A stretch of DNA of 7,582 nucleotides from Bacteroidota bacterium (GCA_023391895.1 JAEWAC010000292.1:1-7582); one strand, 5' to 3'; counted from the stretch's first letter, positions 1-7,033 are shown. The notes: a model not told the origin generated them from the letters alone. Made by a program: numbers and translations.

Positions 1-151
1 TAGCGGGATACAGCGCCTGCAGTAGTTGACCTCAACACGCAAAAAGACCTGAACTTTTTCGAAAAACCCATAGGACGCTCCATAACTTATAACTTATTAC
101 TTACCACTTATAACTTCTTCCTTGTGCACGGGCTGACCAAAGGGGCGGAGC
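1..151. repeat. Left copy of a direct repeat found at both window ends
   Basis: Positions 1-47 match 7419-7465 at 45 of 47 bases, in the same orientation. A second block, 124-151, matches 7555-7582 at 23 of 28 bases. The DNA between the blocks differs in sequence and length (76 against 89 bases), so this is a mosaic element with two conserved blocks, not a simple duplication. The left copy may start before the window. No open reading frame of note lies in it. It looks like a dispersed intergenic repeat; its function is unknown. Confidence 0.8.
82..117. repeat. TAAGT/ACTTA-type degenerate array inside the left repeat
   Basis: An AT-rich run of ACTTATA- and ACTTAC-like words, repeated about every 7-10 bases. 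It shares the 13-base word AACTTATTACTTA (91-103) with the right arm of the inverted repeat at 4433-4556 (4524-4536), in the same orientation. It fills the variable part of the left end repeat and is missing from the right copy, so it may have been inserted there. Confidence 0.6.
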
Positions 152-176
152 CATCGGGTTGGCCTTGAACTTTTTG

Positions 177-203
177 CTTACTTTTTCGGGGAGAAAAAGT
201 AAG
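177..203. terminator. Perfect 11-bp hairpin, possible terminator or repeat-element structure
   Basis: CTTACTTTTTC (177-187) is the exact reverse complement of GAAAAAGTAAG (193-203), with a five-base loop GGGGA. The stem carries a T-run on one side and an A-run on the other, so it could end transcription arriving from either direction, but no U-tract directly follows the stem on either strand. It lies just after the second conserved block of the end repeat and may be part of that element. A hairpin is certain from the sequence; the terminator role is inferred. Confidence 0.5.
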
Positions 204-484
204 AACGGCTACCTACAGGAGGAAAAAATTATAGCCATATGGACTTTTAAAGAAGTTATTAACAGATGCTAAAAACCAGTTAAGCAGAAGATGTGAAGTG
301 TTATAGGTCGTTCCAGGCCCAATGGAAAGGTGAAAAGAATAAAGACAAAAGGATTTTTGGATAATTTATGTTACCGGTACTGCCGGCAAATACAAAAAGC
401 ACCAACCCTGCATCAATTTATTTTTCAACACTCAAAAATATCCCTCGTTCATTTTTCCCAATCAACATTTCCTATCTTCAAACC
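204..484. other. Non-coding leader region upstream of the permease gene
   Basis: I see no gene here. It contains the word ATATGGACTTTTAAAG (237-252), which recurs at 7318-7333. No clear Bacteroidota promoter (TTTG, about 19 bases, TAnnTTTG) was found: GATTTTTG at 352-359 and TATTTTTC at 419-426 resemble the -7 element but lack a TTTG at the right distance. The permease frame is open back to an ATG at 368, but that stretch encodes no membrane or family sequence. Confidence 0.6.
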
Positions 485-1813
485 ATGACAGAGAAACCAA
501 AGCTGAATCTCTTTGACCTGACCATGATCGTCATTGGCCTGGTGATAGGGATGGGTATCTTCCGTACAGCCCGTGATGCCGCCAATGCCGCGTTGACGCC
601 TTCCATTTATTTCAGCGCCTGGATTGTGGGCGGACTGGTGGCCTTGTGTGGTGCCCTTACCTACGCCGAAATCGGATCCCGTTACCCTGTAACGGGCGGT
701 TACTATAAAATATTTGCCTATGCCTATCACCCTTCCATTGCCTTTGCCCTTAACTGCGGCATTCTAATTTCCAACGCCGCTTCCATTGCAGGTGTGGCAC
801 TCATAGGGGCCGGGTATATCACAAGGGTGCTGCTGCCCGATGCGGGCAATGCTGCGACCATGGGTATTGCTATGATGGCCATCGTTGTTTTTTACGGAGT
901 CAACATCCTGGGACTGCGCATGAGTTCCAAAACTCAAAATGTGCTGATGGTCATTAAAATATTCATGCTGCTGATGCTGATTGCATCCCTGCTGTACCCG
1001 GCGGCTTATAGTGAGAACAACGTACCGCTGCTGCAACCGGTAGAAGGCAGTTGGACAGATGTAATCTCGTCGTTTGGGCTGGCGCTGGTAGCGGTTTCGT
1101 TTACCTTTGGCGGTTACCAGCAAACCATCAATTTTGGCAGCGAGGTGCAACGGCCGGCCCGCAACATACCCAAGGGTATTTTCATCGGCATTGTGGTGAT
1201 TATCTCGTTGTACCTGGTGGTAAACGTAGCCTACTACAATATCATTGGGTTTAACGAGCTGAAGGAAAGTCGCGAAATTGCCTCGGTCGTGGTAGGAAAA
1301 CTGTTTGGACCTGTAGGGGCCAATGCTTTTTCGATTTTGCTGTTTCTGTCCGTACTGGCCTATGTCAACGTGTCGCTGCTTAGTAATCCGCGGGTTATTT
1401 ATGCTATGAGTGAAGACGGGGTTCTGCCGGCCGTATTTCAAAAAAAGATAGAAAAAAAGCAGGTATACATTGTTGCCTTAACCGCCTTTGCCGCCATTGC
1501 TTTCGTTGTGGTTTTCTTTGCCGAAACGTTTGAGCGCATCCTCAGCTTCAGCATTTTTTTGGATTCTTTTGGTATGGCCACTTCGGCGGCTACTATTTTT
1601 ATTTTGCGCAAACGCACCAAAAACCTGGATGGTACGGGTATCTACAAAATGAAATTATATCCACTAATGCCGGTGCTGTTTATATTAGCTTATATTTTTG
1701 TATGCGCAGCCATCACCATTAATACACCCAAGATTGCCTTAACCGGTATGGCGGTACTCATTGGCTTTTCCGTACTTTATTTCATCATTCCTAGAAAAGA
1801 AAAATTAAAGTGA
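485..1813 (+). CDS. APC-superfamily amino acid permease (LAT-like)
   Basis: A 442-residue inner-membrane transporter that should move an amino acid across the cytoplasmic membrane. About twelve hydrophobic segments are visible, near residues 13-27, 41-61, 83-110, 124-144, 152-171, 196-214, 231-252, 277-300, 326-346, 354-374, 391-411 and 416-435. Family signs are IGMGIF in helix 1 (21-26, the unwound G-x-GIF region), YAEIGSRYPVTGGYY (60-74), FTFGGYQ in helix 6 (206-212), SEVQRPARNIPKGI (219-232) and NPRVIYAMSEDGVLP (301-315). These are typical of LAT-type APC carriers. I chose the ATG at 485 because MTEKPKLNLFD leads directly into helix 1; the ATG at 368 would add 39 residues unlike any transporter leader. 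Its stop overlaps the start of the MetC-like gene, so both probably share a transcript and the substrate may be a sulfur amino acid. The substrate cannot be read from sequence. Confidence 0.92.
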   Translation: MTEKPKLNLFDLTMIVIGLVIGMGIFRTARDAANAALTPSIYFSAWIVGGLVALCGALTYAEIGSRYPVTGGYYKIFAYAYHPSIAFALNCGILISNAASIAGVALIGAGYITRVLLPDAGNAATMGIAMMAIVVFYGVNILGLRMSSKTQNVLMVIKIFMLLMLIASLLYPAAYSENNVPLLQPVEGSWTDVISSFGLALVAVSFTFGGYQQTINFGSEVQRPARNIPKGIFIGIVVIISLYLVVNVAYYNIIGFNELKESREIASVVVGKLFGPVGANAFSILLFLSVLAYVNVSLLSNPRVIYAMSEDGVLPAVFQKKIEKKQVYIVALTAFAAIAFVVVFFAETFERILSFSIFLDSFGMATSAATIFILRKRTKNLDGTGIYKMKLYPLMPVLFILAYIFVCAAITINTPKIALTGMAVLIGFSVLYFIIPRKEKLK

Positions 1814-2970
1814 ACACATCTTATATACTCAATGAACTGGCAGAAGACAGGGAGCACTACTTCAATGCCATTGCACCCCCCATTATGCAAACCAGCAATT
1901 TTGCATTTGATAAAGTGGCTGACCTGCGCAAGGCGCTGGATGATGAAATGAGCGGGTACTTGTACAGCCGCGGCCTGAATCCCACGATGGACATTTTACG
2001 TAAAAAGCTGGCAGCCCTCGATGGTGCTGAAGACTGCCTGGTGTTTGGCAACGGCGCCGCTGCCATTTTTGCCGGGGTGCTGGCCAACGTCAAAAGTGGC
2101 GATCACATAATATCGGTACGCAATCCTTATACCTGGGCGCAACGAACCTTTGATGTTATCTTGCCCCGATTTGGCGTGACCACGACCTATGTAGACGGCA
2201 AAGACATTACCCAATTTGAAAAAGCTTTAAAACCCCATACGTCTTTTATTTACCTGGAGTCGCCCAACTCCTGGACCTACGAACTGCAGGACCTCAAAGC
2301 GGTGGCGGCCCTGGCCAAAAAGCATAACATCGTTACCCTCATTGATAACAGTTACTGTACGCCTCTTTTTCAAAAACCCATAGAGCTGGGTATTGATTTA
2401 TGCATGCAAACGGCCACCAAGTACATCAGCGGTCACAGCGATACGCTGGGTGGTGTGCTTACCGGATCGCATGCGGCCATTAAAAAAATATTCAACAGCG
2501 AGTACCTGAACATCGGCAGCGGTATTGCCCCCTTCAATGCCTGGCTGCTGATCCGAGGATTGCGTTCGCTGCCGGCCCGGCTGGATCGTATTACCCGCAC
2601 CACAGCTGCCGTTTTGGACTTTTTAAAACAGCATCCCAAAGTAGACCAGGTTCTTTTTCCATTTGATGATACCTTCCCGCAGTACCAGCTGGCAAAGCAG
2701 CAAATGAAGGGAGCCTGCGGCCTGTTTACCTTTACGCTTAAAAACAGCTCGCTGCAAAACATTACCACTTTTTGCGAGTCGCTGCAGCATTTTTTAATGG
2801 CGGTAAGCTGGGGTGGGCACGAGTCGCTGGTGATGCCCAAATGTGCGGGCTTTAAAGCCGGGGATTTTGATGCCGGCAATATAGAGCACCAATACATCCG
2901 GTTGTATGTGGGACTGGAAGAAGCCGATTACCTGATCAAAGACCTGGATCAGGCCTTGGGTTTCATTTAA
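1810..2970 (+). CDS. MetC-like PLP-dependent C-S lyase (Cys/Met metabolism family)
   Basis: A 386-residue cytoplasmic fold-type I PLP enzyme, full length for the family. Visible residues: YSRGLNPT (52-59; Y52 and R54 should contact PLP phosphate of the neighbouring subunit), phosphate loop GNGAAAI (80-86), Y107 as likely ring-stacking tyrosine, D179 in IDNSYCTP (pyridine nitrogen), K204 in TATKYISGHSD (Schiff-base lysine), and R364 in IRLYVGLE (substrate carboxylate). SWGGHESL (333-340), GAAA in the phosphate loop and the ending VGLEEADYLIKDLD resemble E. coli MetC from memory, more than MetB or methionine gamma-lyase. Expected reaction: cystathionine to homocysteine, pyruvate and ammonia; cysteine desulfhydrase or another C-S lyase activity is possible. 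The start is GTG at 1810, inside the GTGA overlap with the permease stop; an in-frame TAG at 1792 and no ATG between leave no better choice. Translational coupling with the permease is likely. Confidence 0.88.
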   Translation: MNTSYILNELAEDREHYFNAIAPPIMQTSNFAFDKVADLRKALDDEMSGYLYSRGLNPTMDILRKKLAALDGAEDCLVFGNGAAAIFAGVLANVKSGDHIISVRNPYTWAQRTFDVILPRFGVTTTYVDGKDITQFEKALKPHTSFIYLESPNSWTYELQDLKAVAALAKKHNIVTLIDNSYCTPLFQKPIELGIDLCMQTATKYISGHSDTLGGVLTGSHAAIKKIFNSEYLNIGSGIAPFNAWLLIRGLRSLPARLDRITRTTAAVLDFLKQHPKVDQVLFPFDDTFPQYQLAKQQMKGACGLFTFTLKNSSLQNITTFCESLQHFLMAVSWGGHESLVMPKCAGFKAGDFDAGNIEHQYIRLYVGLEEADYLIKDLDQALGFI

Positions 2971-2991
2971 CAGAGATGCGCATTAAATTCG
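2961..2991 (+). promoter_or_regulatory. Weak candidate Bacteroidota promoter for the tolC-like gene
   Basis: TTTC (2961-2964), 19 bases, then TAAATTCG (2984-2991) sits 15 bases before the ATG at 3007. It approximates the Bacteroidota pattern TTTG-N19-TAnnTTTG with one mismatch in each element. It overlaps the end of the MetC-like gene. Such matches arise by chance in AT-rich DNA, so this is only a candidate. Confidence 0.28.
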
Positions 2992-3006
2992 CTTAATTTT
3001 AAGTTT

Positions 3007-4434
3007 ATGAGGCCACCAATCTTCTGCTTTGTCTGTTTATGGTTGTTTTCCTATTCGGTAGCGGGGCAGGATAAATGGGACCTGCAGCAATGTGTTACCT
3101 ATGCCGTCACCCATAATCTTTCGGTAAAAGATGCGGACCTGCAAGCCCGTTTTTCGCAATTGCAGTTGCGCCAGGATAAATTGTCAAAAATTCCCACTTT
3201 TTCCTTGCAAGGTAATGTAGGTTACCAGCTTGGCCGTTCGGAAAACCCCACGACCGGCGTATTGCAGGACAATAATTTTTTTAATACCGGGCTCCAGGTT
3301 TCTTCCAATGTTACCCTGTTCAACTGGTTTGCCCTGAAGCATACCGTGGCATCGTCGAAGCTGGCCTACGAAGCTGACCAGGCGCAGGTGCGCAAGGTGC
3401 AGGATGACATTGCCCTGAATGTTGCTGTAGCTTACCTGCAGGCGTTGCTGGCCAAAGAGCAGGTATCGGTGAATGCCATACAAGTGCAGCAAACCGAATC
3501 GCAGCTGGACCTGACGCGCAAGCAGGTGCGGGCCGGTGTGCTGCCGGAGCTGAATGAACTACAACTGGAAGCGCAGCTGGCCAACGACAGCTCGCTGCTG
3601 GTAACAGCAGAAGCTACTGTGCGGCAATACCTGTTGCAATTAAAAGCCCTTTTAAACCTAGATGCAGCCGCTCCTTTTGATATTGCGGCACCGCCGATAG
3701 AAACCATACCAGTCGAAAACCTGGCCGACCTGCAGCCGGATTATGTATACAGCATGGGAGTGGCCAATCTGACCCAGCAAAAAGTAGCCCGCCTGCGCCT
3801 GCAATCGTCGCAGTATGGTGTAAAAGCAGCCCGCAGCAATATGATGCCCCGGTTTTCCGGTTATGCCGGCGCCTTCACCAACTATGTAAACATTAAGCAA
3901 CCTGAGCTGGCTGCTGGCCCCAAAGCCCCTACCGGTGCTACGGTTGTAGTAGATGGAACAGAGTACAATATTCTGGCACCTACCTTTAACGTGATCCGCC
4001 AAACCACCACACCTTTTTTTACGCAGTGGTGGAACAACTTTGGGCAAAACATCGGTATCGGGCTGACGGTGCCTATTTTTAATGGCGGGGTACAACGCAC
4101 GGCCTGGGAGCGCTCTAAACTCAATATGAAGCAGTGGGAATTACGCATTGAGCAAGATAACCAAAAGCTTAAGCAGGATATTTACAATGCATATAATGAT
4201 GCCGTAGCCGCGCTGCAAAAGTTTACCGCCAACCGTAAAAGTGTAGAAGCTGCTGAAAAGGCATACAACTTTGCGCAAAGACGCTATACAGTCAACCTGT
4301 TGTCTACCTATGAATTGATCAATACGCAGAACAACCTGTTGGTAGCCCGTACCCAAATGCTGGCAGCACAGTTTGATTATGTGTTTAAAATGAAATTGCT
4401 GGAGTTTTACAAAGGGCAGGGACTGAAACTGTGA
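3007..4434 (+). CDS. TolC-family outer membrane efflux protein
   Basis: A 475-residue protein expected to form a trimeric channel through the outer membrane and periplasm. Residues 1-20 form a signal peptide (hydrophobic 5-18, cleavage probably around SVAG-QD). The mature protein opens with KWDLQQCVTYAVTHN (23-37), the usual start of Bacteroidota TolC proteins. Two internal repeats are visible: beta-strand regions near 66-110 and 280-362, each followed by long helices (115-215 and 364-465). The helical repeats carry matching motifs, RAGVLPELNELQLEAQ (175-190) and RRYTVNLLSTYELINTQNN (425-443). TVPIFNGGVQR (354-364) is the classic second-repeat strand end; in the first repeat the equivalent is LFNWFAL, with the usual glycine replaced. 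A long loop at about 295-345 is probably surface-exposed. The gene lies 36 bases after the MetC-like gene and precedes a periplasmic adaptor, so it is an export channel component; the exported compound is unknown. Confidence 0.92.
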   Translation: MRPPIFCFVCLWLFSYSVAGQDKWDLQQCVTYAVTHNLSVKDADLQARFSQLQLRQDKLSKIPTFSLQGNVGYQLGRSENPTTGVLQDNNFFNTGLQVSSNVTLFNWFALKHTVASSKLAYEADQAQVRKVQDDIALNVAVAYLQALLAKEQVSVNAIQVQQTESQLDLTRKQVRAGVLPELNELQLEAQLANDSSLLVTAEATVRQYLLQLKALLNLDAAAPFDIAAPPIETIPVENLADLQPDYVYSMGVANLTQQKVARLRLQSSQYGVKAARSNMMPRFSGYAGAFTNYVNIKQPELAAGPKAPTGATVVVDGTEYNILAPTFNVIRQTTTPFFTQWWNNFGQNIGIGLTVPIFNGGVQRTAWERSKLNMKQWELRIEQDNQKLKQDIYNAYNDAVAALQKFTANRKSVEAAEKAYNFAQRRYTVNLLSTYELINTQNNLLVARTQMLAAQFDYVFKMKLLEFYKGQGLKL

Positions 4435-4556
4435 GTTATAAGTGGTAAGTTTTAAGTAGTAAGTAATAAGTGATGAGTTGCAGGTGAAGGAAAAAAGTTT
4501 ATCACTAACAACTTTTTGCATACAACTTATTACTTATAACTTGCCACTTATCACTC
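4433..4556. repeat. Large imperfect inverted repeat with nested hairpin
   Basis: The left arm starts in the tolC-like stop codon (4433-4480) and the right arm is 4523-4556. The reverse complement of the right arm follows the left arm closely (GAG-T-ATAAGTGG-AAGTT-TAAGTA ... ATAAGT ... TTG) except for two short extra pieces in the left arm. Inside lies a second stem, AAAAAGTT (4492-4499) with AACTTTTT (4510-4517), around a 10-base loop. The array words belong to the same TAAGT/ACTTA family as 82-117. It may act as a terminator or attenuator between the channel and adaptor genes, or be a non-autonomous repeat insertion. Confidence 0.65.
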
Positions 4557-4596
4557 CTTTCAACATACATTATTAATAAAGCTATCATTTAATCAT

Positions 4597-5955
4597 ATGA
4601 ACAAAACAGTTAAATGGATATTGGTAGGGCTGGGCGCTGTGATCGTAATATTGGTAGGTGTAAAATTATTTGCCGGAAACAATAAGGACGGCATCAAAGT
4701 AACGGCCGAAAATGTAAGCACCCGCACCATTGTGGAAACAGTTACCGCCAGCGGAAAAGTATACCCGGAAGTGGAGGTGAAAGTAAGTCCTGATATTTCC
4801 GGTGAGATCACAGAGCTGAACGTGCAGGAGGGCGACAGTGTAAAAAAAGGACAGGTACTGGCCCGTATTTATGCGGATATCTATTCCTCACAGCGGGATG
4901 AGGCGGCCGCCCGGGTGGCACAGTCGCAGGCTACTGTGGCTAATAGTTCCGCCAGTCTGGAGGCGCTGAAAGCCCAGTTGGAACAGGACCGGCTGGCCCA
5001 TGACCGTAACAAGCAGTTGTTTGAAGATAAAGTGATTTCAAAGGCGGAGTTTGAGCAGATAGAGACCAAGTATCGCTCTTCGCAGGCGCAGTACAATGCA
5101 GCCTTGCAAAACATCCGCAGCCTGCAGGCGGGTGTGAAAAGTGCACAAACACAACTGGGCGCGGCCAACAAAAATCTCGGTCGTACCACGATTGTGGCGC
5201 CTATGAGCGGCGTTATTTCCATGCTGAACGTAAAAGCAGGTGAACGGGTAGTGGGTACCGCCCAGATGGCGGGTACCGAAATGATGCGGGTGGCCGACAT
5301 GAGTACGCTGGAAGTACGGGTAGACGTGGGTGAGAACGATATTGTAAAAGTCAGCATCGGCGACTCGGCCGATGTGGAGGTAGATGCCTACAACAACCGC
5401 AAGTTCAAAGGTGTGGTTACCCAGATTGCCAGCAGCACTACTACCAGCGGCACGGCCGCCGCTGCCACCAACGATGTTACCAATTACGAGGTGCACATCC
5501 GGCTGGAGCCTTCGTCCTATGCCGACCTGATTGATCCTGCCCGACCCAAAAAGTTTCCTTTCCGTCCGGGTATGAATGCCAGCGCGGATATTAAAACCAA
5601 GCGGAGCGAAAACGTAACCGCCGTACCCATTACCGCCGTAGCGGCCAGGGTAAAAGGTAGCGACGAAAGTTTGGATGATAAAAAGAAAGCGGCCCCTAAA
5701 GACGCTAACAGCAACGATGAAGTAGCGGTCAATTCTGATGAGATGGAAGAAGTGGTTTTTGTTTTAAAAGAAGATGGGAAAGTGGAAAAACGGGTGGTGA
5801 AAACCGGCATACAGGACATCAATCATATACAAATTACCAGTGGCCTCAAGGCGGGCGAACAGGTGGTAACGGCGCCTTACAATGCCATCAGCAAAACCCT
5901 GAAAACCGGCACCAAGGTAAATGTGGTGCCCAAAGACAAGTTGTTCGAGAAATAA
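4597..5955 (+). CDS. Periplasmic adaptor (HlyD/MacA-type membrane fusion protein)
   Basis: A 452-residue adaptor that should link an inner-membrane pump to the TolC-family channel. Residues 7-26 form one uncleaved membrane anchor; there is no lipobox cysteine. The order is: first beta-barrel strand and first lipoyl half (about 43-95, with SPDISGEITELNVQEGDSVK at 64-83), alpha-helical coiled-coil hairpin (about 96-193), second lipoyl half (RTTIVAPMSGVIS, 196-208), beta-barrel (about 236-333, ending FRPGMNASADI), and a membrane-proximal domain (about 340-448, with GLKAGEQVV at 416-424). A charged low-complexity stretch, about 353-386, splits this last domain. The arrangement is closest to MacA-like adaptors of ABC or RND pumps. 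It follows the tolC-like gene by 162 bases, but no pump gene follows; gpsA is next. Substrate unknown. Confidence 0.9.
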   Translation: MNKTVKWILVGLGAVIVILVGVKLFAGNNKDGIKVTAENVSTRTIVETVTASGKVYPEVEVKVSPDISGEITELNVQEGDSVKKGQVLARIYADIYSSQRDEAAARVAQSQATVANSSASLEALKAQLEQDRLAHDRNKQLFEDKVISKAEFEQIETKYRSSQAQYNAALQNIRSLQAGVKSAQTQLGAANKNLGRTTIVAPMSGVISMLNVKAGERVVGTAQMAGTEMMRVADMSTLEVRVDVGENDIVKVSIGDSADVEVDAYNNRKFKGVVTQIASSTTTSGTAAAATNDVTNYEVHIRLEPSSYADLIDPARPKKFPFRPGMNASADIKTKRSENVTAVPITAVAARVKGSDESLDDKKKAAPKDANSNDEVAVNSDEMEEVVFVLKEDGKVEKRVVKTGIQDINHIQITSGLKAGEQVVTAPYNAISKTLKTGTKVNVVPKDKLFEK

Positions 5956-5972
5956 GCTTTGTCCTATTTTCG
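5941..5972 (+). promoter_or_regulatory. Weak candidate promoter for gpsA
   Basis: TATTTTCG (5965-5972) matches the Bacteroidota -7 pattern TAnnTTTG except for one base and lies 5 bases before the gpsA ATG. The only possible upstream element is TTG at 5941-5943, 21 bases away. The very short leader this implies makes it doubtful; gpsA may instead be read through from the adaptor gene. Confidence 0.2.
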
Positions 5973-5977
5973 CTCAC

Positions 5978-7030
5978 ATGTTGCAAAGTGACCTTAAGTT
6001 TGGTGTTGTAGGCAATGGAAGTTGGGCTACGGCATTAGTAAAAGTTTTAACCGACAATAATCATAGTGTAAACTGGTGGGTACGAAACGCCAAGACCATT
6101 CCCTATATTCAAAACCGAAAGCACAACCCGAATTATTTAAGCTCCGCTTATTTTGACGTGGCATTACTGTCTCTTACTGACAATGTGGTGGAAGTAGTGC
6201 GCCAGTCCGACGTAGTGGTGCTGGCCGTTCCTTCGGCTTATATTCAGGAGGTGCTGCAGCAACTGGGGCCGGACGCGTTTCAAAACAAAAAAATTGTATC
6301 TGCTATCAAAGGCATTGTGCCCGGGCCCGATGTGTTGCTGAACGATTACCTGCAACAGCACTTTGGCGTGCCGCTGGATGATTATTTTGCCGTACTGGGC
6401 CCCTGTCATGCCGAGGAAGTAGCCGCCGAAAAATTATCCTATCTCACTTTTTCCGGTGTTGATACACCTGCCGCTCGCCGCATTGCCCAGCATTTTAAAG
6501 CGCCATACATCAATACCGTTGTCAACAGCGATATTTTGGGGGTGCAGTACGCGGCCGTGCTTAAAAACATTTATGCTCTGGGCGCCGGTATTGCCCATGG
6601 CCTGGAGTATGGCGATAACTTTTTGAGTGTATACATTGCCAACAGTGCCGACGAAATGGCCGGCTTTTTACAAAAAGTAGGCATTCCGCATATTGTAGTG
6701 GGCGAGCACCAGCAAACCGATCCGGTGACGCATAAAAAAGACGTCAACTACGCGGCTTCCGTTTACCTGGGCGACCTGTTGGTCACCTGCTACTCGCCCT
6801 ACAGCCGCAACCGCACCTTTGGCAACATGATCGGTAAAGGCTATACCGTGCAGTCGGCCCAGCTGGAAATGAACATGGTGGCCGAAGGCTATAATGCTGC
6901 CCAGTGCATGTACCACATCAACCAGCACATTGGCGCCGATATGCCCATTGCCGAAACCATTTACAAAATCCTGTGGGAGCGCATGCAGCCGGAGCACGGT
7001 TTCCAGCATATTGAAGAAGTGCTGGTGTAG
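5978..7030 (+). CDS. gpsA: NAD(P)H-dependent glycerol-3-phosphate dehydrogenase
   Basis: A 350-residue cytoplasmic enzyme that reduces dihydroxyacetone phosphate to sn-glycerol 3-phosphate, the backbone for phospholipids. The N-terminal Rossmann domain opens with GVVGNGSWATAL (9-20), a GxGxW(G/A)TA nucleotide motif with alanine (A17) in place of the third glycine. SAIKGI (108-113, K111), GPCHAEEVA (141-149) and YAAVLKNIYALGAGI (191-205, likely catalytic K196), then GDN (212-214) and SRNRTFG (276-282) are the family signature residues in order. Length and ending are normal for the family. I chose the ATG at 5978, giving MLQSDLKFGVVG; the ATG at 5921 lies inside the adaptor gene and would add 19 residues with no family sequence. 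It is 22 bases after the adaptor stop and co-directional, so it may share the transcript, though the function is unrelated to export. Confidence 0.95.
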   Translation: MLQSDLKFGVVGNGSWATALVKVLTDNNHSVNWWVRNAKTIPYIQNRKHNPNYLSSAYFDVALLSLTDNVVEVVRQSDVVVLAVPSAYIQEVLQQLGPDAFQNKKIVSAIKGIVPGPDVLLNDYLQQHFGVPLDDYFAVLGPCHAEEVAAEKLSYLTFSGVDTPAARRIAQHFKAPYINTVVNSDILGVQYAAVLKNIYALGAGIAHGLEYGDNFLSVYIANSADEMAGFLQKVGIPHIVVGEHQQTDPVTHKKDVNYAASVYLGDLLVTCYSPYSRNRTFGNMIGKGYTVQSAQLEMNMVAEGYNAAQCMYHINQHIGADMPIAETIYKILWERMQPEHGFQHIEEVLV

Positions 7031-7033
7031 GAA

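Noticed and set aside
368..484. Longer permease start at the ATG at 368
   Set aside because: The extra 39 residues are Pro/Ser/Asn-rich, unlike an APC N-terminus; the ATG at 485 leads straight into helix 1.
764..1441. Long antisense open frame across the permease gene (225 codons)
   Set aside because: It is rich in His, Gln and Asn with no recognisable domain, as expected of a shadow of the permease codons on the other strand.
2971..3006. Terminator between the MetC-like and tolC-like genes
   Set aside because: No stem-loop of useful length in the 36-base gap.
3658..4148. Antisense open frames across the tolC-like gene
   Set aside because: No motifs, overlapping each other, and the + strand frame is a clear full-length TolC family protein.
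5921..5977. Longer gpsA start inside the adaptor gene
   Set aside because: The added residues include several cysteines and no family sequence; family homology begins just after the ATG at 5978.
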